Below, piece after piece: positions 42,087 through 50,600 of a stretch of DNA of 64,000 nt. This DNA comes from WLXB01 sp040221475 (GTDB lineage Bacteria > Pseudomonadota > Alphaproteobacteria > Rhodospirillales > Rhodospirillaceae): the NCBI GenBank assembly GCA_040221475.1, contig JAVKEJ010000058.1:434001-498000 (forward strand), given 5' to 3'. Position 1 is the first letter of the stretch. Each line of letters begins with the position of its first letter. A model generated the notes under the pieces. The model was not told where the DNA came from. It ran no database searches and worked only from the letters and a program-made list of their open reading frames with translations. The position numbers and the translations under genes were made by a program.

Positions 42087-42857
42087 TTAGCCGACCGTCT
42101 TTTCAAACTCGACCAACTCGTAATGGGTCTGCATGTATCCCGCGACACCGCCTTTCAGGAAGGTATAGTCGCCGTCGGCTGTGGTGTAGACCTCATAGGG
42201 CGGGTGCTCTTCAGGGAGGTCTGTGTTGGTCGGCACCTGAAAATGATGGGCATCGAACGTGCCAGCCCCGACCGTGATTTTCTCATCCCCCACGTAAGCC
42301 ATATCGAGCCGCAGGGGATACAACATCGGCCCTGTTGCGCCGCGATGATCCGGCGAGCACAGCAGCAGTTCATCAATGCTCTGGAGGCCCGGGCCTTTGC
42401 TCAGGTCGTAATGGGCGAAATGCCAGCTGTCGCAGGCAATGGCGTGGTTCTGGAACGACTTCAACCGGCCATGTTTGTGAGTCATACGCTGTGAGATGCG
42501 CCCTTCCAAAGCCGTGAAGGTTTCGCACTCGGTGTAATCTTCGTACATCTTGAACCACCCTGTGCCCATAAACTTATCGGCCACGGTCAGGCGCACAAAG
42601 CAATCCAGCGGATTCCAGTCTGCGTCCACAGAATAGGTGGCATCGCGCATCACGGAGGGACGATCATCGATTTCCGTATGTACGCCAATCGTCCGTCCCC
42701 CGGAGCCATACTTGGTGATGGTGTAAAATTCACGGCCCCGCTCCTGGTCGAGGCGCTCCGGCTTTTTTGAGGTGTAGGCAATGACGCCCCGAATAACAGT
42801 ATGGTCGATCTGGGTGATCGGCAGATTTGGGTCGGCTTGTGACATCATGTCCCCCAC
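42087..42857 (-). CDS. Uncharacterised protein, tandem paralog B
   Basis: This is a 256-residue paralog of the downstream gene, separated by 24 bases and read in the same direction. It has the same ordered blocks, with VGDEKITVGAGTFDAHHFQV at about 190 and GVAGYMQTHYELVEF near the end. It has no signal peptide, membrane segment or recognised catalytic motif. The duplicated pair followed by a GNAT gene suggests one operon. It lies divergent from TRAP receptor 3, so the 125-base gap should hold both promoters. Function unknown. Confidence 0.7.
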   Translation of the reverse strand: MGDMMSQADPNLPITQIDHTVIRGVIAYTSKKPERLDQERGREFYTITKYGSGGRTIGVHTEIDDRPSVMRDATYSVDADWNPLDCFVRLTVADKFMGTGWFKMYEDYTECETFTALEGRISQRMTHKHGRLKSFQNHAIACDSWHFAHYDLSKGPGLQSIDELLLCSPDHRGATGPMLYPLRLDMAYVGDEKITVGAGTFDAHHFQVPTNTDLPEEHPPYEVYTTADGDYTFLKGGVAGYMQTHYELVEFEKTVG

Positions 42858-42981
42858 ACATATTGGTGTTACAGTTGAACAAGCTTATGGGGCATCATAC
42901 GCTGGGTAAAGGTGTTGTTCACGCCAACGTGTTTGAACCGCAGACGGCCCCCAAAGACGCTTCGTTTTGAAAGGATGCCGC

Positions 42982-44001
42982 ATGGCTTATCTGTTGAAAA
43001 ATCTCATCGTCAGCCTCGTCATCCTCTCAGCTGCCCCTGTTTTCGCGCAGAGCCCGCTGACCGGTCGCGCAGCTGGGAACGTCCCACAAGGGTCGATCTG
43101 GGAAGAGCACTGGCTGTTCCGCAAAAGCACGCTCACCGCCAATTCAGAGATCAATATGGAGTATTATCTCTATGGCGAGCTGGGCAATGAAGAAAACATG
43201 ATCAACAGCCTGCGCCGCAACCGTGTGCAGATTTCGTCCGCGTCGCTGTGGGGGCTGTCGGCGACAATTCCCGAAGTGGCTGTGCTGTCTTTGCCCTACC
43301 TCTTCGAGTCTCCAGAAGAGGCAGATTACGTTTATGACTGTTGCGCGGGCGATTTGATTCGCCCTTATCTGGAACAAATCGGAATCACGTTTTTGGGCTG
43401 GTCAGAAGCGGGATGGACTGGGTTCTACGGCCCGCAACCTTACCTTGACCCTGCTGCCGTCCAAGACCAAACCTTGCGTACACCCTCCACACCATCAGTG
43501 GCACTATTCTTTCAGTCTTTGGGTGTTGATACGGTATTTCTCGGCATTCAAGATGTGGTGCCCGCCCTGCAAACCGGCATGGTCGAGGGCGGAGCCTCCA
43601 GCCTGCCGTGGTACTTAAATGCGTTTAAGGATCACGCACCGCACTACACGCTGACGGGTCACCATTATGAAACCACAGTGCTGATGGCGGCGAAGCCTTG
43701 GCTGGATGCTGCCACAGAAGCTCAACGGGCTGCGATTGATCAAGTCTTCAATGTGTTTCCCTCTCAGCGTCAAACCGTGCGGGAAGATGCGGCCCGGAAG
43801 GTAGAGCTTTTACGTGAGCAAGGTGCCTTTGTGTATGACCTCACACCACAGCAGCGGGCTCGATGGATTTTGGCCGCCCAGGCGGTTCATCCGGCTATCT
43901 TGCGGGATATCGGCGGCGAAGCTGAAGCGATCTATGCGCAAATTCAAATGGCAAAGGCGGAGTTTAAAAGACAACACGCTGGAACGCCGTCCACGGATTA
44001 A
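42982..44001 (+). CDS. TRAP transporter solute-binding protein, DctP family (receptor 3)
   Basis: This 339-residue receptor has signal peptide AYLLKNLIVSLVILSAAPVFA. Features are SLRRNRVQISSASLWG, VLSLPYLFESPEEADY, the Arg-containing QTLRTPSTPS, and VVPALQTGMVEGGASS. It is the most divergent of the three receptors, with a two-Cys segment DCCAGD unique to it. I start at the ATG at 42982, with AAAGGA seven bases before. A VOC gene starts six bases after its stop, so the two are coupled. No DctQ or DctM is close; the only permease genes in the window are at 62391-64000. Confidence 0.87.
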   Translation: MAYLLKNLIVSLVILSAAPVFAQSPLTGRAAGNVPQGSIWEEHWLFRKSTLTANSEINMEYYLYGELGNEENMINSLRRNRVQISSASLWGLSATIPEVAVLSLPYLFESPEEADYVYDCCAGDLIRPYLEQIGITFLGWSEAGWTGFYGPQPYLDPAAVQDQTLRTPSTPSVALFFQSLGVDTVFLGIQDVVPALQTGMVEGGASSLPWYLNAFKDHAPHYTLTGHHYETTVLMAAKPWLDAATEAQRAAIDQVFNVFPSQRQTVREDAARKVELLREQGAFVYDLTPQQRARWILAAQAVHPAILRDIGGEAEAIYAQIQMAKAEFKRQHAGTPSTD

Positions 44002-44007
44002 ACCCTT

Positions 44008-44412
44008 ATGTCTGATGCCCAAACCGCAACGTCAGATGTTATGATTTCCCGCCTTGCGGCCGCGCGGGTGTTTGTTGCCAATGTTGAGAAGGCGACGCGC
44101 TTTTATCGCGATACGCTTGGCCTGACATGTGTCGGACATACCAAAGGCGCGGCTGTTTTTCGGATCAATGACATTGATTTCATTGTTGAACATGCCAATC
44201 CAGCAGACCCGGAGGCGGCAGAGATGATTGGTCGTTTCACAGCGCTTTCTTTTGCGGTCGAGGACTGTCTGGCTGCGGTTGGAAAACTCACCGGCTTAGG
44301 CGTACAGTTTTTGGGGCCAGCCCAAAAACAGGCATGGGGCGGGACGCTGGCGCATCTGTTAGACCCAGACGGCAACGTACTGACTTTGGTTCAGTACCCG
44401 CAACTGACGTGA
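44008..44412 (+). CDS. Single-domain VOC protein next to TRAP receptor 3
   Basis: This is a 134-residue VOC protein. It begins RLAAARVFVANVEKATRFY, has VGHTKGAAVF and DFIVEHANP, and ends LAHLLDPDGNVLTLVQYP. The first metal His is missing, and it lacks the KRTT signature, so it belongs to another branch from 14312 and 28454. It has no signal peptide. It follows the TRAP receptor by six bases and precedes the SGNH hydrolase by eight, so one transcript is likely. Function unknown. Confidence 0.8.
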   Translation: MSDAQTATSDVMISRLAAARVFVANVEKATRFYRDTLGLTCVGHTKGAAVFRINDIDFIVEHANPADPEAAEMIGRFTALSFAVEDCLAAVGKLTGLGVQFLGPAQKQAWGGTLAHLLDPDGNVLTLVQYPQLT

Positions 44413-44420
44413 TGTGAACT

Positions 44421-45857
44421 GTGTATGACTCCGGTGTTAGGTCTCCATTGAAACGTTTACTCTCAAATCTTCTGATCACACTGATTTCGCTTGGGCTGAC
44501 GGCCCTGGCGGGGCTGGCCGTGTTAGAGCTTTTTCTGCGCAACGGTGGTTTTTCTCAAACGTCTGTGCTGTGGCAAACGGCAGAGGACGTGCAGAATGAT
44601 CGCGTGATAGATCGTTTCAGTTCTGTGCTGTCTGATCTTCACCCCTATGGCTTCACAGACCTCATTGATACCCCCGCCCACGAGCCCAACGATGTGTATA
44701 CCGTTGCGGTGATCGGCGATTCATTTGTGTGGGGCGATGGCCTGCTCCCGGGTGTAAGTTGGCCGCATGATGTTCGGCGGCGGCTTGTGGACGCAGGTGT
44801 TCCTGCCCGCATTCTGGCCTGGGGCATCAACGGCTGGTCGACGCAGGATCAGCTTCATTTTCTTCAAGCCATGGCCCGCGACAATAGCTTAGCCGGTGTT
44901 GACGAGATTTGGTTCGGCTTTGTCACCAATGATCCAGATGTCGGGCGCATCGAGCAGAAAACCTCACCTGCGTTCCATTTTCCTATTCCGGCTTTGGTCG
45001 ATGTATTTCCCAATGCGGATGGATTTATGTCCGGCCTTTTGCAAACGCTGTACGAAACGTGGATTGATCCTGAATCGGGGTACGCGGCCTGGGAAGCGGC
45101 GCTCTGGACCAATCAAAACCTGGAAGCATATGCAAACGTTTTGGCGGAGCTCAAATCGTTCTCTGACTCACAGGGCATTGCCGTTAAATTTGTTCTCACC
45201 CCCCATCGCCCGGACGCCGCCTTTTTTGGGCCGAAGTATAAAGCCCTTAAGGCGCTGCTGAGTGACGCGGGCATACCCGTTGTTGATGTGTTGCCAGCCG
45301 TCTTAAAAGAATTAAGGGATAAGGGCACACCGCCGCTGTATCGCGAATTGTGGGCCAACCCAGGGGATGCGCATCCAGGTCAACCTCTCATCAATGTCTA
45401 CGCGCAGGAAATGACAGCGCTCCTCACAAAGCAACTGTCTACAATGACGGCGGGTGCCGCTCAGGAAAACTTGCCACGCTGTGCGTTCGGTGATGTTGTG
45501 ACCGAGGTGACGCAACCGATTATGTTTGCCTTCGGTGACGAGTCCTATCTCCGTCTCAAAGGCCAAGTGACGTCGGCGATAGGTTTGAGCGAACAGTCTA
45601 TCCGTTCCGCCTTTGTGACATGGCCGGGCGGCCGCAGTCCGGTTTTTCAGCGTGACCTTTTTGCTGGCGACTCCTCCCGTGTTTACGATGCGATAAAATT
45701 TGAGCGCCGCGAACCGGCATCAACATTCTGGGCGGATGTGCCAGACGGCGTTGATTTGGACCGCTTTACTCTTCAGCTGACGCTGGCGTCTAATTGTGTG
45801 CTGGACGCGCCGGTCATCGTGGTGCAGCCGGCGACCTTTTTGCATGTTGCGGAATAA
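44421..45857 (+). CDS. Membrane-anchored SGNH/GDSL-type hydrolase
   Basis: This 478-residue protein has an N-terminal TM segment (about residues 13-37, LLSNLLITLISLGLTALAGL) and a periplasmic SGNH domain. Block I is VAVIGDSFVWGDG, with the nucleophile Ser, and the later block is GDAHPG, with the Asp/His pair. AlgX/DltD-like relatives acetylate or deacetylate polysaccharides; simple esterases are the alternative. A C-terminal region of about 130 residues is beta-rich. The GTG at 44421 is used; a TTG at 44448 would start just before the membrane helix. It is the third gene of the receptor-VOC-hydrolase unit. Confidence 0.78.
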   Translation: MYDSGVRSPLKRLLSNLLITLISLGLTALAGLAVLELFLRNGGFSQTSVLWQTAEDVQNDRVIDRFSSVLSDLHPYGFTDLIDTPAHEPNDVYTVAVIGDSFVWGDGLLPGVSWPHDVRRRLVDAGVPARILAWGINGWSTQDQLHFLQAMARDNSLAGVDEIWFGFVTNDPDVGRIEQKTSPAFHFPIPALVDVFPNADGFMSGLLQTLYETWIDPESGYAAWEAALWTNQNLEAYANVLAELKSFSDSQGIAVKFVLTPHRPDAAFFGPKYKALKALLSDAGIPVVDVLPAVLKELRDKGTPPLYRELWANPGDAHPGQPLINVYAQEMTALLTKQLSTMTAGAAQENLPRCAFGDVVTEVTQPIMFAFGDESYLRLKGQVTSAIGLSEQSIRSAFVTWPGGRSPVFQRDLFAGDSSRVYDAIKFERREPASTFWADVPDGVDLDRFTLQLTLASNCVLDAPVIVVQPATFLHVAE

Positions 45858-45934
45858 ACGCAGTCTCTGGTTGACGCTTTTTTTGCATCCAAAGTGGCGT
45901 TGCTGTGCATCTAAGATGTAAGACGATTGATCCC

Positions 45935-45952
45935 GAGCGGCTGATGCCGCTC
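45935..45952 (+). other. Perfect hairpin directly upstream of a small gene
   Basis: GAGCGGC-TGAT-GCCGCTC forms a perfect seven-base-pair stem with a four-base loop, ending seven bases before the AGGAG ribosome site of the 45973 gene. There is no T-run, so it is not a standard terminator. It may affect translation or stabilise a processed 5' end. Confidence 0.6.
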
Positions 45953-45972
45953 ATTAATCAGGAGTGCGCGTT

Positions 45973-46248
45973 ATGAAATGGATATTGATTGTTGCAGCGC
46001 TGGCGCCGGGCAGTGATGAAAAGGGCGTCGATTCTCTGACCTTGAAAACCATCGGGTTTGGCTCTGAAGCGTCTTGTGAGGCCGCGCGCGAGGGTGTGAT
46101 ACGTCAGGTGGAAGAGGTGATGGAGCCTGATCTGATCAAGCAATTCGTGACGGAAGAAATCCGCAAGTCTGGTGATGTGGCTAATCCCGAGATGGTTGCA
46201 GATTTGTTCCTGGGTCGGGTCAGTGCGGCGTGCTATCGCGGCGACTGA
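45973..46248 (+). CDS. Small uncharacterised protein
   Basis: This protein of 91 residues, from the ATG at 45973, has an AGGAG site eight bases upstream. The N-terminus MKWILIVAALAPGSDEKG has a short hydrophobic run, too short for a confident signal peptide. It continues with a helical, acidic segment and two Cys (SCEAA and AACYRG). I do not recognise a family. It stands alone between the SGNH hydrolase and the converging amidase, with the hairpin at 45935-45952 in its leader. Function unknown. Confidence 0.6.
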   Translation: MKWILIVAALAPGSDEKGVDSLTLKTIGFGSEASCEAAREGVIRQVEEVMEPDLIKQFVTEEIRKSGDVANPEMVADLFLGRVSAACYRGD

Positions 46249-46257
46249 TATCAGCGC

Positions 46258-47622
46258 TTATCTCTCTAACGCAGCCCCAATGCGCAGTGCGGTCGCTTCT
46301 TCACGCTTTGGGGTGACAACCTGCACGCCCAGCGGCAGGCCGTTTTCGGTTTTCCCCATAGGCACCGACAGCGCAGGGCAGCCTGCGTAATTAGCGAACG
46401 CGGTAAAAGTTGTGATTGTTTTTGGCATGTCGGCATCAAACGAGAATGCTGTGACCGGCGTCGTCGGCGTCATCAATGCTTGAACTTCTGAGAACATCCG
46501 GCGTGCCACGGGCCTGACTTCTTCTATCAGGCGTAAAGCCTTCGCCAACTTAGGTGCGGATTGGGAAGCGCCAAAAGCGATTCCGGCCCGGAACGTGTCG
46601 CTAAAGCCGTCCGGGTTTTGCGCAAGACCAGCCGCATGCGTGTTCGCAAGGTCGGCTTCGATCAGCAGCAGCGCTTTCGATCGCAGGCTGGCGGGCTCAT
46701 AACCCTCCCACCTGACACTGACCATGTCTGCGCCAAGGCTTCTCGCTCTATCGATGGACTTCGCGTAGGCCACTGAAACTGCAGGGTCAACAACGTCGCC
46801 GCTGACTTTGTTTAAGTCCGAAAAATATCCAATGCGTAACCCTGCCAGCGAAGTGGGTTTATCCAGGGCGGCGGCGAACGTGGTTGGCCCATGACGACCC
46901 GCCGGATCTTTGGCATCAAATCCTGCCATCGCTGTCAGCAGCATGATGATGTCGTGGCACGACCTTGCCATGGGTCCCACATGATCCAGCGCATAAGCCA
47001 GCGGCATCACGCCGCGCGTGCTGATCAGCCCGTAGGTTGCCTTTAGTCCGGCGACCCCACAGAACGATGCAGGGATGCGGACTGATCCTAAAGTATCAGT
47101 GCCCAACGCCCCAGCGCAAAGCCCGGCCGCCAGCGCTGCGCCAGACCCACCAGATGATCCACCCGGTGTGTAGCCAATTTTGTGTGGGTTCTGACAGAAG
47201 CCATAAACCTCGTTTGCCGTTGTTGCGCCGTGAGCGCCCTCATGCATATTCAGCTTACCCAAGATCACGGCCCCTCCGTCGCGGAGGCGGCGGACCACAT
47301 CGGCATCTTCATCGGCTATGCGAGTCCTATAGGCTTCAATGCCGCCTGTGGTGGGCACGCCTGCGACGTCAATATTGTCTTTCAAGGCAATGGGGATGCC
47401 GTCAAGCGGCCCCAGACTCTTGCCGTTGGCACGGCGCTTATCTGACGCGAGGGCCGCCTGCTGCGCCGCCTCTATCATCACGGTGATAAATGCGTTTAAG
47501 GTTTCGTTCTGCGCAGCAATCTGACCAAGGTAAAAGTCTGTAGCCGCCATGGCTGTGGTGTCCCCGGACTCCAACGCCCGGCTGAGCCCGGCAATGCCGA
47601 GTGCTATGAAATCTGTCGCCAT
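46258..47622 (-). CDS. Amidase-signature-family amidohydrolase
   Basis: This 454-residue enzyme hydrolyses a carboxamide. The Ser-Ser-Lys triad is present: Lys in GIPIALKDNIDVAG, the middle Ser in GYTPGGSSGGSGAA, and the nucleophile Ser in DTLGSVRIPASF (the usual DTGGS has Leu here). Length is typical of GatA-like amidases. GatA itself is unlikely because gatB and gatC are absent. It follows the TPR-glycosyltransferase gene by 28 bases on the same strand. Substrate unknown; acylamide or aryl-acetamide are possible. Confidence 0.85.
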   Translation of the reverse strand: MATDFIALGIAGLSRALESGDTTAMAATDFYLGQIAAQNETLNAFITVMIEAAQQAALASDKRRANGKSLGPLDGIPIALKDNIDVAGVPTTGGIEAYRTRIADEDADVVRRLRDGGAVILGKLNMHEGAHGATTANEVYGFCQNPHKIGYTPGGSSGGSGAALAAGLCAGALGTDTLGSVRIPASFCGVAGLKATYGLISTRGVMPLAYALDHVGPMARSCHDIIMLLTAMAGFDAKDPAGRHGPTTFAAALDKPTSLAGLRIGYFSDLNKVSGDVVDPAVSVAYAKSIDRARSLGADMVSVRWEGYEPASLRSKALLLIEADLANTHAAGLAQNPDGFSDTFRAGIAFGASQSAPKLAKALRLIEEVRPVARRMFSEVQALMTPTTPVTAFSFDADMPKTITTFTAFANYAGCPALSVPMGKTENGLPLGVQVVTPKREEATALRIGAALER

Positions 47623-47650
47623 CTTCTAACCTGAAACATTTTGGGGTGTG

Positions 47651-49012
47651 TTATTTCGGAAGGGCCTTTCCAGCACCCTTGGTTGTCCATAGCACACTGT
47701 CTGGTCCATGGCGTCGCCAATCAACATATCGATCTGGCACGTCGACAATTTTGACGCTGTTGCCTGAATCGGCGGCGAGAAATTTATGCCGTGCGGCGAG
47801 CAGCGCCATTTGATCTAACGACCAATGAGCGGTGCCTTTGCGCTCAAAGTACTGAATATAGGCGGCGACAGCGTCGATATACTTTTGTGCTGCTGAAGTT
47901 GGTGCCAAGGTGAGAAAAGCTGCTGAGGCGCGTTGATTGAGGGAAATCTCATTCTTTTGATAGCGCATGGCGACATCAAAGGGCGGTAAACCTGTATTTG
48001 CTGTGGCGATATCTTTATTTGCGATGGAATCTATATCGATCAACACAAGAGGCCGGTCCATCATCCGCATCAACGCGGCAGCGCGCACAAAACGACGGGT
48101 CGAAAACGTGACGCGGTTTGCGTGGCGCTCAACTTCCCAGGTCAGGCTGTGCCCGGGCATGTCGGCGGGCAGAGGCGGCGGTTCCCCCTCCAGTCCTGGA
48201 ATGACCACGTGCATATGCAGGTCTGAACCCGGCGAATTGGCGGCGACGGAGCGCGCCAGCGCTGGTCCATACCGTCGCACGTACATCGGATCGCCACTGG
48301 CGACGATCAGTGGCACGCCCATGGCCGAGGGCAGTTTGCCTTGCAAGTCTGGTAGACTGCTCAAGTCTAAAGCTGATATGGCATCGTCAAATGCGTCCCC
48401 GAACAATCCGTTGACGCTGTCGTCTAGGGCTTCGAAGGCCGCTTCAATATTGCCCAGATCAAGCTGGGCTGCCGCTTTCATCAGCCCAATCTGTTTCCCT
48501 GTATCCTCTGAGTCGACAGCCTGTTGCCGGAATTCCGTCGCGTCGGTTGGTTTATGGCCTTCATCACAGGCCCGGGCCAATTGGCACAGGGCCTTCACAT
48601 ACCCCGGTTTCCATTCGATGGCTTGGCGCAGAACAGTCTCAGCTTCTTGAATACGATCCAACTCAAACAGAACATCGGCAAAAATGGAGGCGCCGATGGG
48701 GTCTGAAGAATCCGTGACATGACGGCGGTATGTATCTGCGGCGTCAATGAGCTGGCCGTTGTCGCGCAACGCATGTCCCAGTTGCAATCGCACAGCGGGA
48801 CGGCACTTCGGTTGGGCCAGAGCTTGCCGCAACAATGTAATGGCGGTTTTGTAATCGCCCTTTTTGTTGGCGCGTGTCCCAAGATAATCCAGCGCCAGGG
48901 GCTCGTTTGGTTTGGCTTTTAAGAGTTTTTCGAAAACGGCAGCCGCCCCGTCTTCATCACCTTGACGATGCAAGCTCATGGCATGCGCGACGACTTCCTT
49001 TATGGACGACAT
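47651..49012 (-). CDS. TPR protein with a C-terminal glycosyltransferase-like domain
   Basis: This is a 453-residue protein. Residues 1-215 are TPR repeats (GDEDGAAAVFEKLLKAKPNE, GDYKTAITLLRQALAQ, RIQEAETVLRQAIEWKPGY). The rest resembles a GT-A nucleotide-sugar transferase: MGVPLIVASGDPMYVRRYGP, a DxD motif in LVLIDIDSIANK, and WSLDQMALLAARH near the end. Such proteins may glycosylate surface polymers or proteins. It is cytoplasmic. The window also contains a TPR-sulfotransferase (25508), so TPR fusions to transferases recur. It lies 28 bases upstream of the amidase. Confidence 0.72.
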   Translation of the reverse strand: MSSIKEVVAHAMSLHRQGDEDGAAAVFEKLLKAKPNEPLALDYLGTRANKKGDYKTAITLLRQALAQPKCRPAVRLQLGHALRDNGQLIDAADTYRRHVTDSSDPIGASIFADVLFELDRIQEAETVLRQAIEWKPGYVKALCQLARACDEGHKPTDATEFRQQAVDSEDTGKQIGLMKAAAQLDLGNIEAAFEALDDSVNGLFGDAFDDAISALDLSSLPDLQGKLPSAMGVPLIVASGDPMYVRRYGPALARSVAANSPGSDLHMHVVIPGLEGEPPPLPADMPGHSLTWEVERHANRVTFSTRRFVRAAALMRMMDRPLVLIDIDSIANKDIATANTGLPPFDVAMRYQKNEISLNQRASAAFLTLAPTSAAQKYIDAVAAYIQYFERKGTAHWSLDQMALLAARHKFLAADSGNSVKIVDVPDRYVDWRRHGPDSVLWTTKGAGKALPK

Positions 49013-49193
49013 GATGATCGACTCTTTGTGTCATTTGGCTTTAAGTAATCTGGGGTGCACATTGTGATCTGGCGGAAACAATACGTTCAACAATTAAAAG
49101 TGAGCGTAGTATTCCGTATAGTGCTATGCAAACTCCACGTCCTAACGCGTGTATTGTTCGCTCAGTGAAGGATGTTGCTCGCTAAATCGCCGA

Positions 49194-50585
49194 CTAAAAC
49201 CGTTCATCGCTCAGGCGCTTAGGCTTTTGTCGTTTATCCACTTCAGTCAACTCAGAGAGTCCACCCGGCTTGTGAAACTCTATGGGCATGTCGACTCCAA
49301 TGCGGGTCTTGATCAGTTCCTTGTACGCTTTTTCTAAATCTGGCGAGGGGTCGGTATTGATCTCAACCATCACAATCATATCATCCCGGCCATGTTGATC
49401 ACGAACCGCGCGGCAGAAAAACTCGCCGTCGAATTCAGGTCGTTCAAGCAAAACGCCGCCGATGCCATGAGGGAACACATTGATGCCACGCAGCTTGACC
49501 ATGTTGTCAGAGCGGCCAAAAATTCCTTGCATGCGTTTAAACACCAGACCTGTGTCGTTTGCACCCGTGTGAAACGCAGAGACATCATGGGTGTTAAACC
49601 GGATCATCGGATAAAGATCATCTTTGTAGAGAACCGTGTCGATGACATCGCCCTGTTCTCCGTCTTCTAGGGGTTCGCCGGTGTCGACATCTGTGATCTC
49701 GACGTAGTGTGCGTCTTCCCACACATGCATGCCGGTGTGATCGGGGCCTTCGCTGCAAATGATGCCAGTGTCGCCAACGCCATACCAGTCGAAGCATTCC
49801 GCGCCGCCCCAAAGGCGCGATATTTCATCGCGATCCTCACGGCCAAAGTGGCCTGAGATCATGCGGATGGGAATGTCTTTGCCGGGCTCTAGACCTTCAT
49901 CGCGTGCGACTGTGGCGAGGCGTTTGAGGTAATCCACAAAGCCAACGATCACGGTCGTCTTGAAGCGATTCATGATGTGTACTTGCTGGGCCGAGCGCGT
50001 CTCGACGCCCGTGCCTGCTGAGCAGAATATAGCGTTGGTAAAGTGCAGCACGGCCTCACGCATATAGTGTCCAGCGTTGACCATGCCGTGACCGTAGATG
50101 GAGTGGACCACGTCCGACCCTTTCAGGCCCTGGAAGAGATAGGCCCGCGCCACCAGAAGGTTCTGCATCTCCCGGGTTTTGGGGCTGAACAACAAGACTT
50201 GCGGCGTACCTGTTGTGCCGGATGTGGTGTGCATCACCGCATGCCTGTGGTTGTCATTGGAAAAATCAGTGCCTGCAAAATCCCCAAACGGTGGATGGTC
50301 TTCAATCGACTTCATCAGGTCGGATTTTCCGAAGACCGGAATTTTCTTAATGTCGTCGAGCGAGGAGACGTCGCCGGGTTCCAAACCAACAGCGCCCCAG
50401 TGCCGTTGATAAAAAGGGATCTCCCAGGCTCGCTTCACGCAAGACATGAAGCGATCGCTTTGCAGCGCATGGAGTTCGTCGCGGCTCATCTGTGTAAAGG
50501 TTGGCAGGAAATCATCACCGATGGGGTGATCGGTCAACATCTGGTCGATGTCAAAACCAGCGAAGTAGGGTGGGCGTTTTGCCAT
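49194..50585 (-). CDS. PaaK-type phenylacetate-CoA ligase-family enzyme
   Basis: This 463-residue adenylate-forming enzyme activates a carboxylic acid to its acyl-CoA through an acyl-AMP. The P-loop is HTTSGTTGTPQVL near residue 110. YGVGDTGIICSEG is the adenine and acyl-pocket region, and DLYPMIRFNTHD is the conserved PaaK core. The small C-terminal domain carries RSDNMVKLRGINVFP and ends TEVDKRQKPKRLSDERF. Substrates in the family are phenylacetate and related aryl acids. It follows the acyl-CoA dehydrogenase gene by 15 bases, so a ligase-dehydrogenase unit for an aryl or alkyl acid is likely. The rest of paa is absent. Confidence 0.87.
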   Translation of the reverse strand: MAKRPPYFAGFDIDQMLTDHPIGDDFLPTFTQMSRDELHALQSDRFMSCVKRAWEIPFYQRHWGAVGLEPGDVSSLDDIKKIPVFGKSDLMKSIEDHPPFGDFAGTDFSNDNHRHAVMHTTSGTTGTPQVLLFSPKTREMQNLLVARAYLFQGLKGSDVVHSIYGHGMVNAGHYMREAVLHFTNAIFCSAGTGVETRSAQQVHIMNRFKTTVIVGFVDYLKRLATVARDEGLEPGKDIPIRMISGHFGREDRDEISRLWGGAECFDWYGVGDTGIICSEGPDHTGMHVWEDAHYVEITDVDTGEPLEDGEQGDVIDTVLYKDDLYPMIRFNTHDVSAFHTGANDTGLVFKRMQGIFGRSDNMVKLRGINVFPHGIGGVLLERPEFDGEFFCRAVRDQHGRDDMIVMVEINTDPSPDLEKAYKELIKTRIGVDMPIEFHKPGGLSELTEVDKRQKPKRLSDERF

Positions 50586-50600
50586 GGGGCAGGTCAGTTT

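Noticed and set aside
46258..47622. Amidase as GatA of the tRNA amidotransferase
   Set aside because: gatB and gatC are absent nearby and the DTGGS motif is altered to DTLGS.
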